From the NCBI RefSeq assembly GCF_002870125.1, contig NZ_PNEO01000024.1, positions 1 through 64,000 of the forward strand: a DNA stretch of 64,000 nucleotides, written 5' to 3'. Numbering within the stretch: position 1 is the stretch's first letter; each line of letters begins with the position of its first letter. The notes beneath the pieces were generated by a model. That model saw only the letters and a list, made by a program, of their open reading frames with translations, did no database searches and had not been told where the DNA came from. Shown piece by piece: positions 34,064 through 41,809 of this stretch. The translations under genes were made by a program, and so were the position numbers. Source of the DNA: Burkholderia sp. WAC0059. GTDB taxonomy: Bacteria; Pseudomonadota; Gammaproteobacteria; Burkholderiales; Burkholderiaceae.

Positions 34064-34646
34064 GTTCGGTCACCGTGAAGTTGAAACGCTTCCAGTCGGA
34101 GTCGAGATTCCAGTCGCGGTTGTTGACCGCGTCGATCTGGAACGGCTTGGGCATCAGCGCGATGTCGAGTTGCATGCGCACTGACGCCGTGTAGGTTTCG
34201 CCCGCCTGCACCTGGCCGCGGTCGATGACGTGCCACGACGTGACGTGCCGGATCACCGCGAGCGCGTCGCTCAACGTCGAAAAGCCGAGTTGCAGCCCGC
34301 CGCTCGAGACGCGATATTCGCGCGTGAGCGGCTGGAACGACAGGCGCAGGCTCTGCGAGACGCTCACGGGCCGCTCGTCGAACCAGTACCAGCGCGGCCG
34401 GGTCAGCTCGAAATCGGTCGTGAAGTAAAGCGGAATGCCCTTGTTGACGGCGTCTTCGAGATTGCTGTTGAGTTCGAAGTCGAACCGGGCGTCGAGGTTC
34501 CAGCCGTTGCCGTCGGCCTGCAGCGATGCGCGCTGCACCGCGATCGTATCGGCGCGCGCCGGCCCGGCCGCGGTCAGGCTCAAGGCCAGCAGTGCGATCC
34601 AGACGAGGGCCGCGAGCCGCAGCGGAAAGAAGCGTTTGATTGTCAC
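34053..34646 (-). CDS. DUF4390 periplasmic protein
   Basis: 197 aa from GTG 34646, which overlaps the rsmB stop (GTGA). The signal peptide is 'LAALVWIALLALSLTAAGPA' then RAD. The mature protein is beta-rich: 'FDFELNSNLEDAVNKGIPLY', 'RPRWYWFDERPVSVSQSLRL', 'WNLDSDWKRFNFTVTERAK'. This is the DUF4390 family, nearly always encoded between rsmB and ntrY in betaproteobacteria. Function unknown; its position suggests it may feed an envelope signal to the kinase. Confidence 0.92.
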   Translation of the reverse strand: MTIKRFFPLRLAALVWIALLALSLTAAGPARADTIAVQRASLQADGNGWNLDARFDFELNSNLEDAVNKGIPLYFTTDFELTRPRWYWFDERPVSVSQSLRLSFQPLTREYRVSSGGLQLGFSTLSDALAVIRHVTSWHVIDRGQVQAGETYTASVRMQLDIALMPKPFQIDAVNNRDWNLDSDWKRFNFTVTERAK

Positions 34647-36085
34647 CGTTTCTGAAAGCGCGCGTAGAAGAATCCGTCGTAGTCCAGTGCGGTGCGTTCC
34701 GGACCCGGGCTGGCACCTTCTGCGGCGCCGCAGTCTGTAGCCCCCCCGGCCGGCACCCCGACAGGCGCGCCGCCGGCCGTGGGCAGCAACTGCCCCGGCG
34801 CGTCCAATCGTACCGCATCCGGGCGGCTGCGTTCAAACCGGCTCGCCTGCAACTCGCCCTCTTCGGGGAAGATCGAACAGGTAACGTACAGCAATTCGCC
34901 GCCTGGCTTCAGAAGCGGCCACAACGCGTCGAGAATGCGCTGCTGTGTGGCCGCGAGCGCGGTCAGATCGGACGCGCGACGCAACCAGCGAATGTCGGGA
35001 TGGCGCCGCACGATGCCCGAAGCGGAGCAGGGCACGTCCGCGAGAATGCGGTCGAACGGCTCGCCGTCGTGCCAGGCCGAGGGCTCGCCGGCATCGCCCA
35101 CGACGACGCGCGCGGCGAGCCCGAGGCGCGCCAAGTTCTCGTCGATCCGCTTCGCGCGCCCAGCGTCGCTTTCGAGCGCGACGAGGTCGAGATCGGCCAG
35201 TTCGAGCAGATGGCAGGTCTTGCCGCCGGGCGCCGCGCACGCGTCGAGCACGCGCATGCCGTCGCGCGCGCCGAGCAGGCGGGCCGCCCGTTGCGCGCCC
35301 GCGTCCTGCACCGAGACGTCGCCGGCCGCGAAGCCCGGAATCCGCTCGACCGGCATCGGCTCGGCCAGCCGCACGGCGTCCTCGCCGATCCGGGCGGCGG
35401 CGATTCCCTCGTCGGCGAGCCGCGCCAGCCAGGCCTCGACGCTCGACCGGCGTGCGTTGACGCGCAGCGTCAGCGGACCGTGGCCGTTGCCGGCTTCGAG
35501 AACCGCCTGCCAGTCGTCGGGCCAGGCCGAACGGACCGAGTCGATCCACCATTGCGGGTAGTTCCAGCGGGCGACCTCGTCCGCCTGCGCGGCGGCGAGG
35601 AGCGCGTCGCGCTCGCGCAAAAAGCTGCGCAGGACCGCATTGACGAGCCCCTTCGCGAACGCGGACTCCCGGCGCGCGCCGACGGCCTTGACGGCCTGAT
35701 CGACGACGGTGAACGGCGCGTACGCCGCCTCGCCGTCGACGAGCAGCGCCAGCGAGCAGGCGAGCAGATTCGCGACGAGGGGAGACGGCGCCTTGCTGAC
35801 GCGCTGCCGGATCAGCCAGTCGACCGTGCCGAGACGGCGCATGGTCCGGTAGGCGATGTCCTGCGCGGCACCACGCGACACCGCTGCGATCCCCGCCGGC
35901 AGCGCCGCCTGGAGGCTCGCCAGTGCGGCCGGCAACGCCGAACCGCAGCGCACCGCACCGACGGCCTGCGCCGCCTGATCGAGCGCGAAGCCGAGGGAAT
36001 CGGGTACCAGATGAACGGTCGCGTGCCGCGTGCGGCGCGATTGCGCTGGCCGGCCGGCCCGGGGCGTGGAGGAATTCGAGGTCAT
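34643..36085 (-). CDS. rsmB: 16S rRNA (cytosine-967 C5) methyltransferase RsmB
   Basis: 480 aa from ATG 36085 (longer frames enter the leader). The N-terminal NusB-like RNA-binding domain (about 20-165) has 'KAVGARRESAFAKGLVNAVL' and 'RSFLRERDALLAA'. The methyltransferase core has the SAM motif 'VLDACAAPGGKTCHLLELAD' and two active-site cysteines in 'ILADVPCSASGIVRRHPDIR' and 'LLYVTCSIFPEEGELQA'. It methylates C967 of 16S rRNA during ribosome assembly. Head of the rsmB-DUF4390-ntrY-ntrX run. Confidence 0.95.
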   Translation of the reverse strand: MTSNSSTPRAGRPAQSRRTRHATVHLVPDSLGFALDQAAQAVGAVRCGSALPAALASLQAALPAGIAAVSRGAAQDIAYRTMRRLGTVDWLIRQRVSKAPSPLVANLLACSLALLVDGEAAYAPFTVVDQAVKAVGARRESAFAKGLVNAVLRSFLRERDALLAAAQADEVARWNYPQWWIDSVRSAWPDDWQAVLEAGNGHGPLTLRVNARRSSVEAWLARLADEGIAAARIGEDAVRLAEPMPVERIPGFAAGDVSVQDAGAQRAARLLGARDGMRVLDACAAPGGKTCHLLELADLDLVALESDAGRAKRIDENLARLGLAARVVVGDAGEPSAWHDGEPFDRILADVPCSASGIVRRHPDIRWLRRASDLTALAATQQRILDALWPLLKPGGELLYVTCSIFPEEGELQASRFERSRPDAVRLDAPGQLLPTAGGAPVGVPAGGATDCGAAEGASPGPERTALDYDGFFYARFQKR

Positions 36086-36183
36086 GAAAGGACGAAAAGC
36101 GGTCGGCACGGCGCAGTGCCATCGCGCCGCAAAACGTCGCATTGTAGCGTGGCACGCCTGCGCTTCCGGCATGCGTCATCCGT

Positions 36184-36217
36184 AAAACGGGAAGGGGCAG
36201 GCTTTCGCCTGCCCCTT
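36184..36217 (-). terminator. Terminator between htpX and rsmB
   Basis: AAGGGGCAGG, loop CGAAAG, CCTGCCCCTT with a following CCCGTTTT on the minus strand; 10-bp perfect stem 70 bp after the htpX stop. Confidence 0.75.
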
Positions 36218-36286
36218 CATCTTTCCCTTCCCGCTCCCTTCCCCGTCCCGCCATCGAAACCCGCACCGGATTTCTTCTTCGACGCG

Positions 36287-37144
36287 TCAGTCGAAGCGCC
36301 CCGTCCGCGCCATTTCCATCAGCCGGGCAATGCGCTCCTCAGTGGATGGGTGCGTCGAGAAGAGATTCGCCACGCCGCCCCCGGACAACGGGTTCATGAT
36401 CATCATCTGCGCCGTGGCCGGATGCTCCTCGGCCGCCGGAAACGGAATGCCCTGCGCGTAGCGGTGAATCTTGTCGAGCGCCGACGCCAGCGCCTGCGGG
36501 TCGCCGGAAATCTGTGCGCCACCGCGATCGGCCTCGAACTCGCGGGCGCGCGAGATCGCCATCTGGATCAGCGCTGCGGCGATCGGCGCGAGCAGCGCGA
36601 CCGCAATGCCCGCGACGGGATTCGCGGGACGGCCGCTCTCGTCGCGGCCGCCGAAGATCAGGGCCATGTTCGCCAGCGCGGAAATGGCGCCGGCCATCGT
36701 CGCGGAAAGGGTCGAGATGAGAATGTCCCGGTGCCTGACGTGCGCGAGCTCGTGCGCCATCACGCCGCGCATTTCGCGCTCGGACAGCACCCGCAGAATG
36801 CCGGTCGTCGCGGCGACGGCCGCATGTTCGGGATTGCGACCCGTCGCGAACGCGTTGGGCGCATCCTCGTTGATGAGATAGACGCGCGGCATCGGCAGGC
36901 CGGCGCGCGTCGAGAGCTCGCGAATCATCCGGTAGAACTGCGGTGCGGTGCGCTCGTCCACTTCCTGCGCGTTGTACATGCGCAGGACCATCTGATCCGA
37001 GAACCAGTACGAGAAGAAATTCATGCCGAGCGCGATCACCAGCGCGAATACCATGCCGCGCTGACCGCCGATCATGCCGCCGATCACGATGAAAAGGGCC
37101 GTGATCGCGGCCATCAGCGTCGCGGTTTTCACCCAGTTGAACAT
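36287..37144 (-). CDS. htpX: Inner-membrane zinc metalloprotease HtpX
   Basis: 285 aa from ATG 37144, preceded by AGGAGC; the usual length for the family. Two N-terminal membrane segments: 'TATLMAAITALFIVIGGMIG' and 'MVFALVIALGMNFFSYWF'. Catalytic zinc site 'MRGVMAHELAHVRHRDILIS' (HExxH) and the third ligand Glu in 'SRAREFEADRGGAQISGDP'; more membrane segments lie between. HtpX degrades misfolded membrane proteins under stress together with FtsH. Separate unit with its own terminator. Confidence 0.96.
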   Translation of the reverse strand: MFNWVKTATLMAAITALFIVIGGMIGGQRGMVFALVIALGMNFFSYWFSDQMVLRMYNAQEVDERTAPQFYRMIRELSTRAGLPMPRVYLINEDAPNAFATGRNPEHAAVAATTGILRVLSEREMRGVMAHELAHVRHRDILISTLSATMAGAISALANMALIFGGRDESGRPANPVAGIAVALLAPIAAALIQMAISRAREFEADRGGAQISGDPQALASALDKIHRYAQGIPFPAAEEHPATAQMMIMNPLSGGGVANLFSTHPSTEERIARLMEMARTGRFD

Positions 37145-37249
37145 CTGCTGTGCTCCTTGCCCACTACGGCTTCGATCGTCTGTCGCCCGCCTGCCGGCGG
37201 GCGCACTGTAATGCAATCGTTAGATAGGGACGAGCAGGGAAAATTCCAG

Positions 37250-37897
37250 TCAGTGCGCGGTCGTGGCGAGCTTGATGCCAAGGCCGATGAACGCGCCGCC
37301 CACGGTGCGGTCGAGCCACTTCCTGACGCCGGGCTTGCCCGCGAACCGGCGCGTGACGCTGCCGGCGACCCAGGCGACGAAACTGTTCCAGACCGAACTC
37401 ATCGCGACGAACACGGCGCCGAGCGAGAGGAAGGCGAGCGCCTTGTGCGGACTGTCGGTCGCCACGAACTGCGGGAAGAACGACACGAAAAACAGCACGA
37501 CTTTCGGATTCAGCACGTTGGTCCAGAACCCCTGGAGAAATAGCTGCCGCAGCGGCCGCGCGGCCCCGCCGGCCGGCTTCGTAGCGTCGCCCGCGGGCTG
37601 CGCCGCGGCCGCGCGCGTGAAAATGAGCCGCACGCCGAGATAGGCGAGGTAGATCGCGCCGACGAGCTTGATGACGGTAAACGCCGTGGCCGACGCGGCG
37701 AGAAGCGCGGTGAGCCCGAACGCGCAGGCCAGCGAATGCACGCAGCAGCCGGCCGAGATACCGAGTGCGGACATCAGCCCCGCGCCGCACCCCTGGGCGA
37801 CGCTGCGCCCGACGATGTAAGCCGTGTCCGGACCGGGCGTCACATTCAGCAGAAAAACCGCGATGACGAAAAAACCGAAATGGGTAATACCGGGCAT
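37250..37897 (-). CDS. LysE/RhtB family amino acid exporter
   Basis: 215 aa from ATG 37897. Family opening 'FFVIAVFLLNVTPGPDTAYI' with the conserved TPGPD motif, then 'GRSVAQGCGAGLMSALGISA'. Six membrane segments in all, including 'LACAFGLTALLAASATAFTV' and 'AFLSLGAVFVAMSSVWNSFV', and 'GFWTNVLNPKVVLFFVSFFP' (NPK motif). It exports amino acids such as homoserine, threonine or lysine; the substrate cannot be fixed from sequence. It lies between fmt and htpX. Confidence 0.92.
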   Translation of the reverse strand: MPGITHFGFFVIAVFLLNVTPGPDTAYIVGRSVAQGCGAGLMSALGISAGCCVHSLACAFGLTALLAASATAFTVIKLVGAIYLAYLGVRLIFTRAAAAQPAGDATKPAGGAARPLRQLFLQGFWTNVLNPKVVLFFVSFFPQFVATDSPHKALAFLSLGAVFVAMSSVWNSFVAWVAGSVTRRFAGKPGVRKWLDRTVGGAFIGLGIKLATTAH

Positions 37898-37998
37898 CGT
37901 GCCCCCGAAGATGGCTGACCAGATTGCCACGATTCTAGCGCCCGCACGGCGGCGTGTGCATCGGCCAGACGGCCGATTTCGCCCCGCCGCGCGAACGG

Positions 37999-39018
37999 TT
38001 ATCGTGTGTCCGTGGGTGCTGCGGCCGGTTGAAAACGCTGGCCAGCCTTGAGCGGCAGGCCGGCCAGAAATTCGCGCGCGGCAAGCCGCTTGCCGCCCGG
38101 CTTCTGCAATTGGGTCACGCGTAGCGCGCTGCGCTGTCCGGCTTCCCCGCACGCCACGAGCACGCCGGCCGGCGACACGTCGAGAATCTCGCCAGGCTCA
38201 GCGCTCGCGGGCACGGCAGTACCGCTTGCGTGCTCGGCGGACCAGAGCTTTAGCTGCATGCCGTCTTCGAGTGTCGCCGCGCCGCCGGGAAACGGGTCGA
38301 ACGCGCGAATCTGGCGCGCGAGCCCATCCGCGGAACGCCGCCAGTCGAGCGCGGCTTCGTGCTTGGCGATCTTCTCCGCATAGGTCGCGCCTTCCGCCGG
38401 CTGCGGCGTGGAGGCGAGACGCCCCGTGCGCTCGAGCTCGCCGAGCGCCTCGACGATCAGGTGCGCGCCCAGTTGCGCGAGCCGGTCGTGCAGCGTCGCC
38501 GTGGTGTCGGCGGGTTCGATCGGCGTGCGCGCCGTCGAGATCATGGCGCCCGTGTCGAGGCCCGCGTCCATCTGCATCAGCGTGATGCCGGTTTCGGCGT
38601 CGCCAGCCTCGAGCGCGCGATGGATCGGCGCCGCGCCGCGCCAACGCGGCAGCAGCGACGCGTGAATGTTGATGCAGCCGTGAGGCGCGATGTCGAGCAC
38701 CTCCTGGGGCAACAGCAGGCCGTACGCGGCCACCACCATCACGTCGTGCGACGTCGCGCGCAGCAGATCGATTGCGCTGGCCGCCTCGGCGGGAAATTTG
38801 CCGGCGCGACGCAGCGACGGCGGCTGCGCGAGCGCCAGCCCCTGCGCCTCGGCATAGCGCTTCACCGGGCTCGCCTGGAGTTTCATGCCACGGCCGGCCG
38901 GCCGGTCCGGCTGGGTCAGCACGAGCGGCACGGCAAAGCCCGCCGTGTGGATCGCGGCCAGCGCGGCGGCGGCGAATTCCGGCGTACCGGCGAAAACGAC
39001 GCGAAGGGAATGGCTCAT
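37999..39018 (-). CDS. fmt: Methionyl-tRNA formyltransferase
   Basis: 339 aa. 'LRVVFAGTPEFAAAALAAI' at the front. Formyl-THF site 'GCINIHASLLPRWRGAAPIH' with the catalytic Asn-His-Ser set, and Asp in 'QMDAGLDTGAMI'. The C-terminal OB-like domain (about 215-330) contains 'IRAFDPFPGGAATLEDGMQL' and 'LRVTQLQKPGGKRLAAREFL'. It formylates initiator Met-tRNA using 10-formyl-tetrahydrofolate. It follows def by 46 bp on the same strand, the usual formylation/deformylation pair. Confidence 0.97.
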   Translation of the reverse strand: MSHSLRVVFAGTPEFAAAALAAIHTAGFAVPLVLTQPDRPAGRGMKLQASPVKRYAEAQGLALAQPPSLRRAGKFPAEAASAIDLLRATSHDVMVVAAYGLLLPQEVLDIAPHGCINIHASLLPRWRGAAPIHRALEAGDAETGITLMQMDAGLDTGAMISTARTPIEPADTTATLHDRLAQLGAHLIVEALGELERTGRLASTPQPAEGATYAEKIAKHEAALDWRRSADGLARQIRAFDPFPGGAATLEDGMQLKLWSAEHASGTAVPASAEPGEILDVSPAGVLVACGEAGQRSALRVTQLQKPGGKRLAAREFLAGLPLKAGQRFQPAAAPTDTR

Positions 39019-39064
39019 GAGCAGGCGGGCATGACGGCAGGGAAAGCGTCGCGCGAAACGACCA

Positions 39065-39568
39065 TTACATCGCCCGTTCGAGCTTCTTCATCTTGTTCTT
39101 GATGCGGGTCTGCTTGAGCGACGACAGGTATTCGACGAACACACGACCCATCAGGTGATCCATTTCGTGCTGGATGCAGACGGCCAGCAGCCCCTCGCAA
39201 TCGACCTCGTAGGTCTCGCCCGTCTCGTTGAGCGCGCGCACGCGCACCTTTTCGGCCCGCTCGACGTTGTCGTAGATGCCCGGCACCGACAGGCAGCCCT
39301 CTTCGGAAAGCTTGCGGTCGTCGCTCGACCAGACGATTTCCGGATTGATGAACACGCGCAATTCGTCGTGCGCCTCGGACACGTCGATCACGATGACGCG
39401 CTCGTGCACGTCCACCTGGGTCGCGGCCAGTCCGACGCCGGGCGCGCCGTACATGGTCTCGGCCATGTCGGCGACAAGCTTGCGGATGCGGTCGTTCACC
39501 GCCTCGACCGGCTTCGCGACCTTGTGCAGCCGCTTGTCCGGGTAATGAATGATGTTGAGTAGCGCCAT
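39065..39568 (-). CDS. def: Peptide deformylase
   Basis: 167 aa from ATG 39568. All three metal/active-site motifs are present: 'YGAPGVGLAATQVDVHERVI' (GxGLAATQ), 'EEGCLSVPG' (Cys ligand) and 'AVCIQHEMDHLMGRVFVEYL' (HEMDH). It removes the N-formyl group from nascent proteins. Divergent from dprA with about 240 bp between starts. Confidence 0.98.
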   Translation of the reverse strand: MALLNIIHYPDKRLHKVAKPVEAVNDRIRKLVADMAETMYGAPGVGLAATQVDVHERVIVIDVSEAHDELRVFINPEIVWSSDDRKLSEEGCLSVPGIYDNVERAEKVRVRALNETGETYEVDCEGLLAVCIQHEMDHLMGRVFVEYLSSLKQTRIKNKMKKLERAM

Positions 39569-39812
39569 GATGTCAAACGGGAATGTGTCCGATGCCCGGA
39601 GCCGCCTTGCATTGCGCGGCTGGCCGTTCGGCCGGCTTGCCGGCCCACTGGGCAACGCAGACCATATGCAGACGAAACGGCTCGATTCAATTCGTGAGGC
39701 CCCGTCCGGCAAGCGTTCGCGGTTGCCCGCAGCGGGCATCGCTTTAATTTCGGATGATGAAAATTTTATCATGGCGTGCGACAAACCGCGTACCGTCCCC
39801 GAGGACGGCTCC

Positions 39813-41045
39813 ATGCCCGTTCCCGCTCCGCTGCCGCTGACCGACGGCGAACTCGCCGCATGGCTCAGGCTGTCGACGGCCCGGGGCCTGAAGCCAGCGG
39901 CCCTGCGCATGCTGCTCGCCGCTTTCGGATTACCGGCCGGCGTGCTCGGCCAGACATTCGCGGCGCTCGCCGTCGCGGGTGGAGAAGCAGCCGCCCGTGC
40001 GGTACTCGCCCCGCCCGCGCCTGACTTCCCGCAACGGCTCGCCGCCCTGCGCGTGTGGCTCGCGCTACCCGGCAACGCCGTCGTGACGCTCGCCGACCCG
40101 ACCTACCCGCCGCGCCTGCTGACGATGCCCGATCCGCCGCCGCTACTATATATAAGGGGCAGGCCGGATCGGCTGCATGCACGGGCAATCGCCGTGGTCG
40201 GCAGCCGCAACGCGACGCCCCAGGGGCTCGAGGATGCCCGGCGATTCGCGCGCGCGTTTTCCGATGCGGGTATCGCGGTCGTGTCCGGGCTCGCGCTCGG
40301 TGTGGACGGCGCCGCGCATCTCGGCGCGCTCGAAGGTCCCGGCGGCACGGTAGCCGTCATCGGCACCGGCGCGGATCTCGTGTATCCGGCAGCCCATCAT
40401 GCACTCGCGGCGCGTATTGCCGGACACGGCGCGATCGTCTCCGAGTGGCCGCTCGGCACGCCCGCCCGCGCGGCCCATTTCCCGCAACGCAACCGGCTGA
40501 TCGCCGGGCTCGTCGAGGGTGTGCTCGTGGTCGAAGCGGCAGCACGGTCCGGTTCGCTGATTACGGCCCGGCTGGCCAACGAAATGGGGCGCGACGTGTT
40601 CGCGCTGCCGGGTTCCATCCATGCGCCGCTTGCGCGCGGATGCCACCGGCTGTTGAGGCAGGGCGCCCTGCTCGTCGAAACGCCCGGAGACGTGCTGGAA
40701 GAACTGGGAATCGTCGTCGCGGAAAAACCTGCGCCGGCAGTCTGCAACCGGCGGCATTCACCCCCGTCGGCACCCGGTAGCGCCGCCGCACCAACGCCAG
40801 CAGGCACCGGCGAGCCGATCCGCCCCGCCGCAACCTCGCCCGCTCGCATCGCCCCCGTCGCCCTCGGGCCCGGAGCGAAGCGCCTGCTCGACGCGATCGG
40901 CCACGCGCCCGTCACGCTGGAAATTCTCGCGCAGCGCACCGATATGACCGAGGCCGCGTTACAGGGCATGCTGCTGCAGCTCGAACTGGCCGGGCACCTC
41001 GCCGTTCTGCCGGGCGGCCGGTTCGTCCGTACCGTCCATCCCTAG
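39813..41045 (+). CDS. dprA: DNA processing protein DprA
   Basis: 410 aa from ATG 39813, which has GAGGA seven bases upstream; ATG 39771 would add 14 residues without a clear site. A SAM-like N-terminus is followed by the Rossmann-like DprA core: 'RAIAVVGSRNATPQGLEDAR', 'IAVVSGLALGVDGAAHLGAL', 'GGTVAVIGTGADLVYP', 'FPQRNRLIAGLVEGVLVVEA'. The C-terminal winged-helix part is 'LLDAIGHAPVTLEILAQRTD'. It loads RecA on incoming single-stranded DNA in transformation. A long Pro/Ala-rich linker separates the domains. Confidence 0.95.
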   Translation: MPVPAPLPLTDGELAAWLRLSTARGLKPAALRMLLAAFGLPAGVLGQTFAALAVAGGEAAARAVLAPPAPDFPQRLAALRVWLALPGNAVVTLADPTYPPRLLTMPDPPPLLYIRGRPDRLHARAIAVVGSRNATPQGLEDARRFARAFSDAGIAVVSGLALGVDGAAHLGALEGPGGTVAVIGTGADLVYPAAHHALAARIAGHGAIVSEWPLGTPARAAHFPQRNRLIAGLVEGVLVVEAAARSGSLITARLANEMGRDVFALPGSIHAPLARGCHRLLRQGALLVETPGDVLEELGIVVAEKPAPAVCNRRHSPPSAPGSAAAPTPAGTGEPIRPAATSPARIAPVALGPGAKRLLDAIGHAPVTLEILAQRTDMTEAALQGMLLQLELAGHLAVLPGGRFVRTVHP

Positions 41046-41112
41046 CCTGCCGTCATGCTACATTCGCGCCAATTGCACTGATCGACGTGCCCGCCATTCG
41101 CAAGGAACCGCC

Positions 41113-41490
41113 ATGCCCGCGCTTGACCTCGACACCGCCGCCGGCCAGATCGCCGAACGCGTCCACGACAGCGACACGCTGGTTGTCGCATGCCTGTGCG
41201 CGCAATGGTGCGGCACCTGTCGCGACTATCGGGCGACGTTCGACCGTATTGCCGACGCGCATCCCGACATGTGCTTCGCCTGGATCGACATCGAAACGCA
41301 TGCGGACCGCTTCGACGACCTCGACGTGGAAAATTTTCCGACCATCCTGATCGAGGACGGTTCGGCCACGCGTTTTTTCGGTACGGTGTTGCCACACGGC
41401 GCCGTGGTCGAACGCATGTTGTCCGACCTGAGCGCGCTGCCGGGCGTGCATGACGCGCCGAAGCTGCGCCCCGCGCTCGCCGTCGCCTGA
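41113..41490 (+). CDS. Thioredoxin-like protein
   Basis: 125 aa. Redox motif WCGTC in 'LVVACLCAQWCGTCRDYRAT' and the cis-Pro strand 'DVENFPTILIEDG'. No signal peptide, so cytoplasmic. The C-terminus ends 'LPGVHDAPKLRPALAVA', beyond the short thioredoxin fold. Likely a dithiol reductase of unknown substrate, 67 bp after dprA and possibly co-transcribed. Confidence 0.92.
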   Translation: MPALDLDTAAGQIAERVHDSDTLVVACLCAQWCGTCRDYRATFDRIADAHPDMCFAWIDIETHADRFDDLDVENFPTILIEDGSATRFFGTVLPHGAVVERMLSDLSALPGVHDAPKLRPALAVA

Positions 41491-41809
41491 CGTTTCGTCC
41501 GGCGCTATCCAGCGCCGCCCGAGCACCCGGACCCTGATCCGCATCGGCGCGCCCGGCAAGCCCGGTTCCAGGCAGTTCGAGAACCCGTTCCGACGCAGTT
41601 GTTCAGGTATCAATTCCATAACAGGCGCATTGGCATGCTCGCCGCCCGAAACCATCCGGCCCGACGCCGCGCCGCGCTTGCCGGGCGAGCCGGCGCGAGC
41701 TTATGATGGGGCGCTTTTTTAGGGCGAGAAAAACGCCGCTGGTCCACCGTGTGCTATAAAGCGGTCGTAAACAGGGCCTCCGCCCGAAACTACCCACTTA
41801 CCATCAGTC
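41491..41809. other. Intergenic region before topB
   Basis: No gene or RNA seen. The last 100 bases, with 'GGGCGCTTTTTTAGGGCG', lie where the topB promoter should be. Confidence 0.4.
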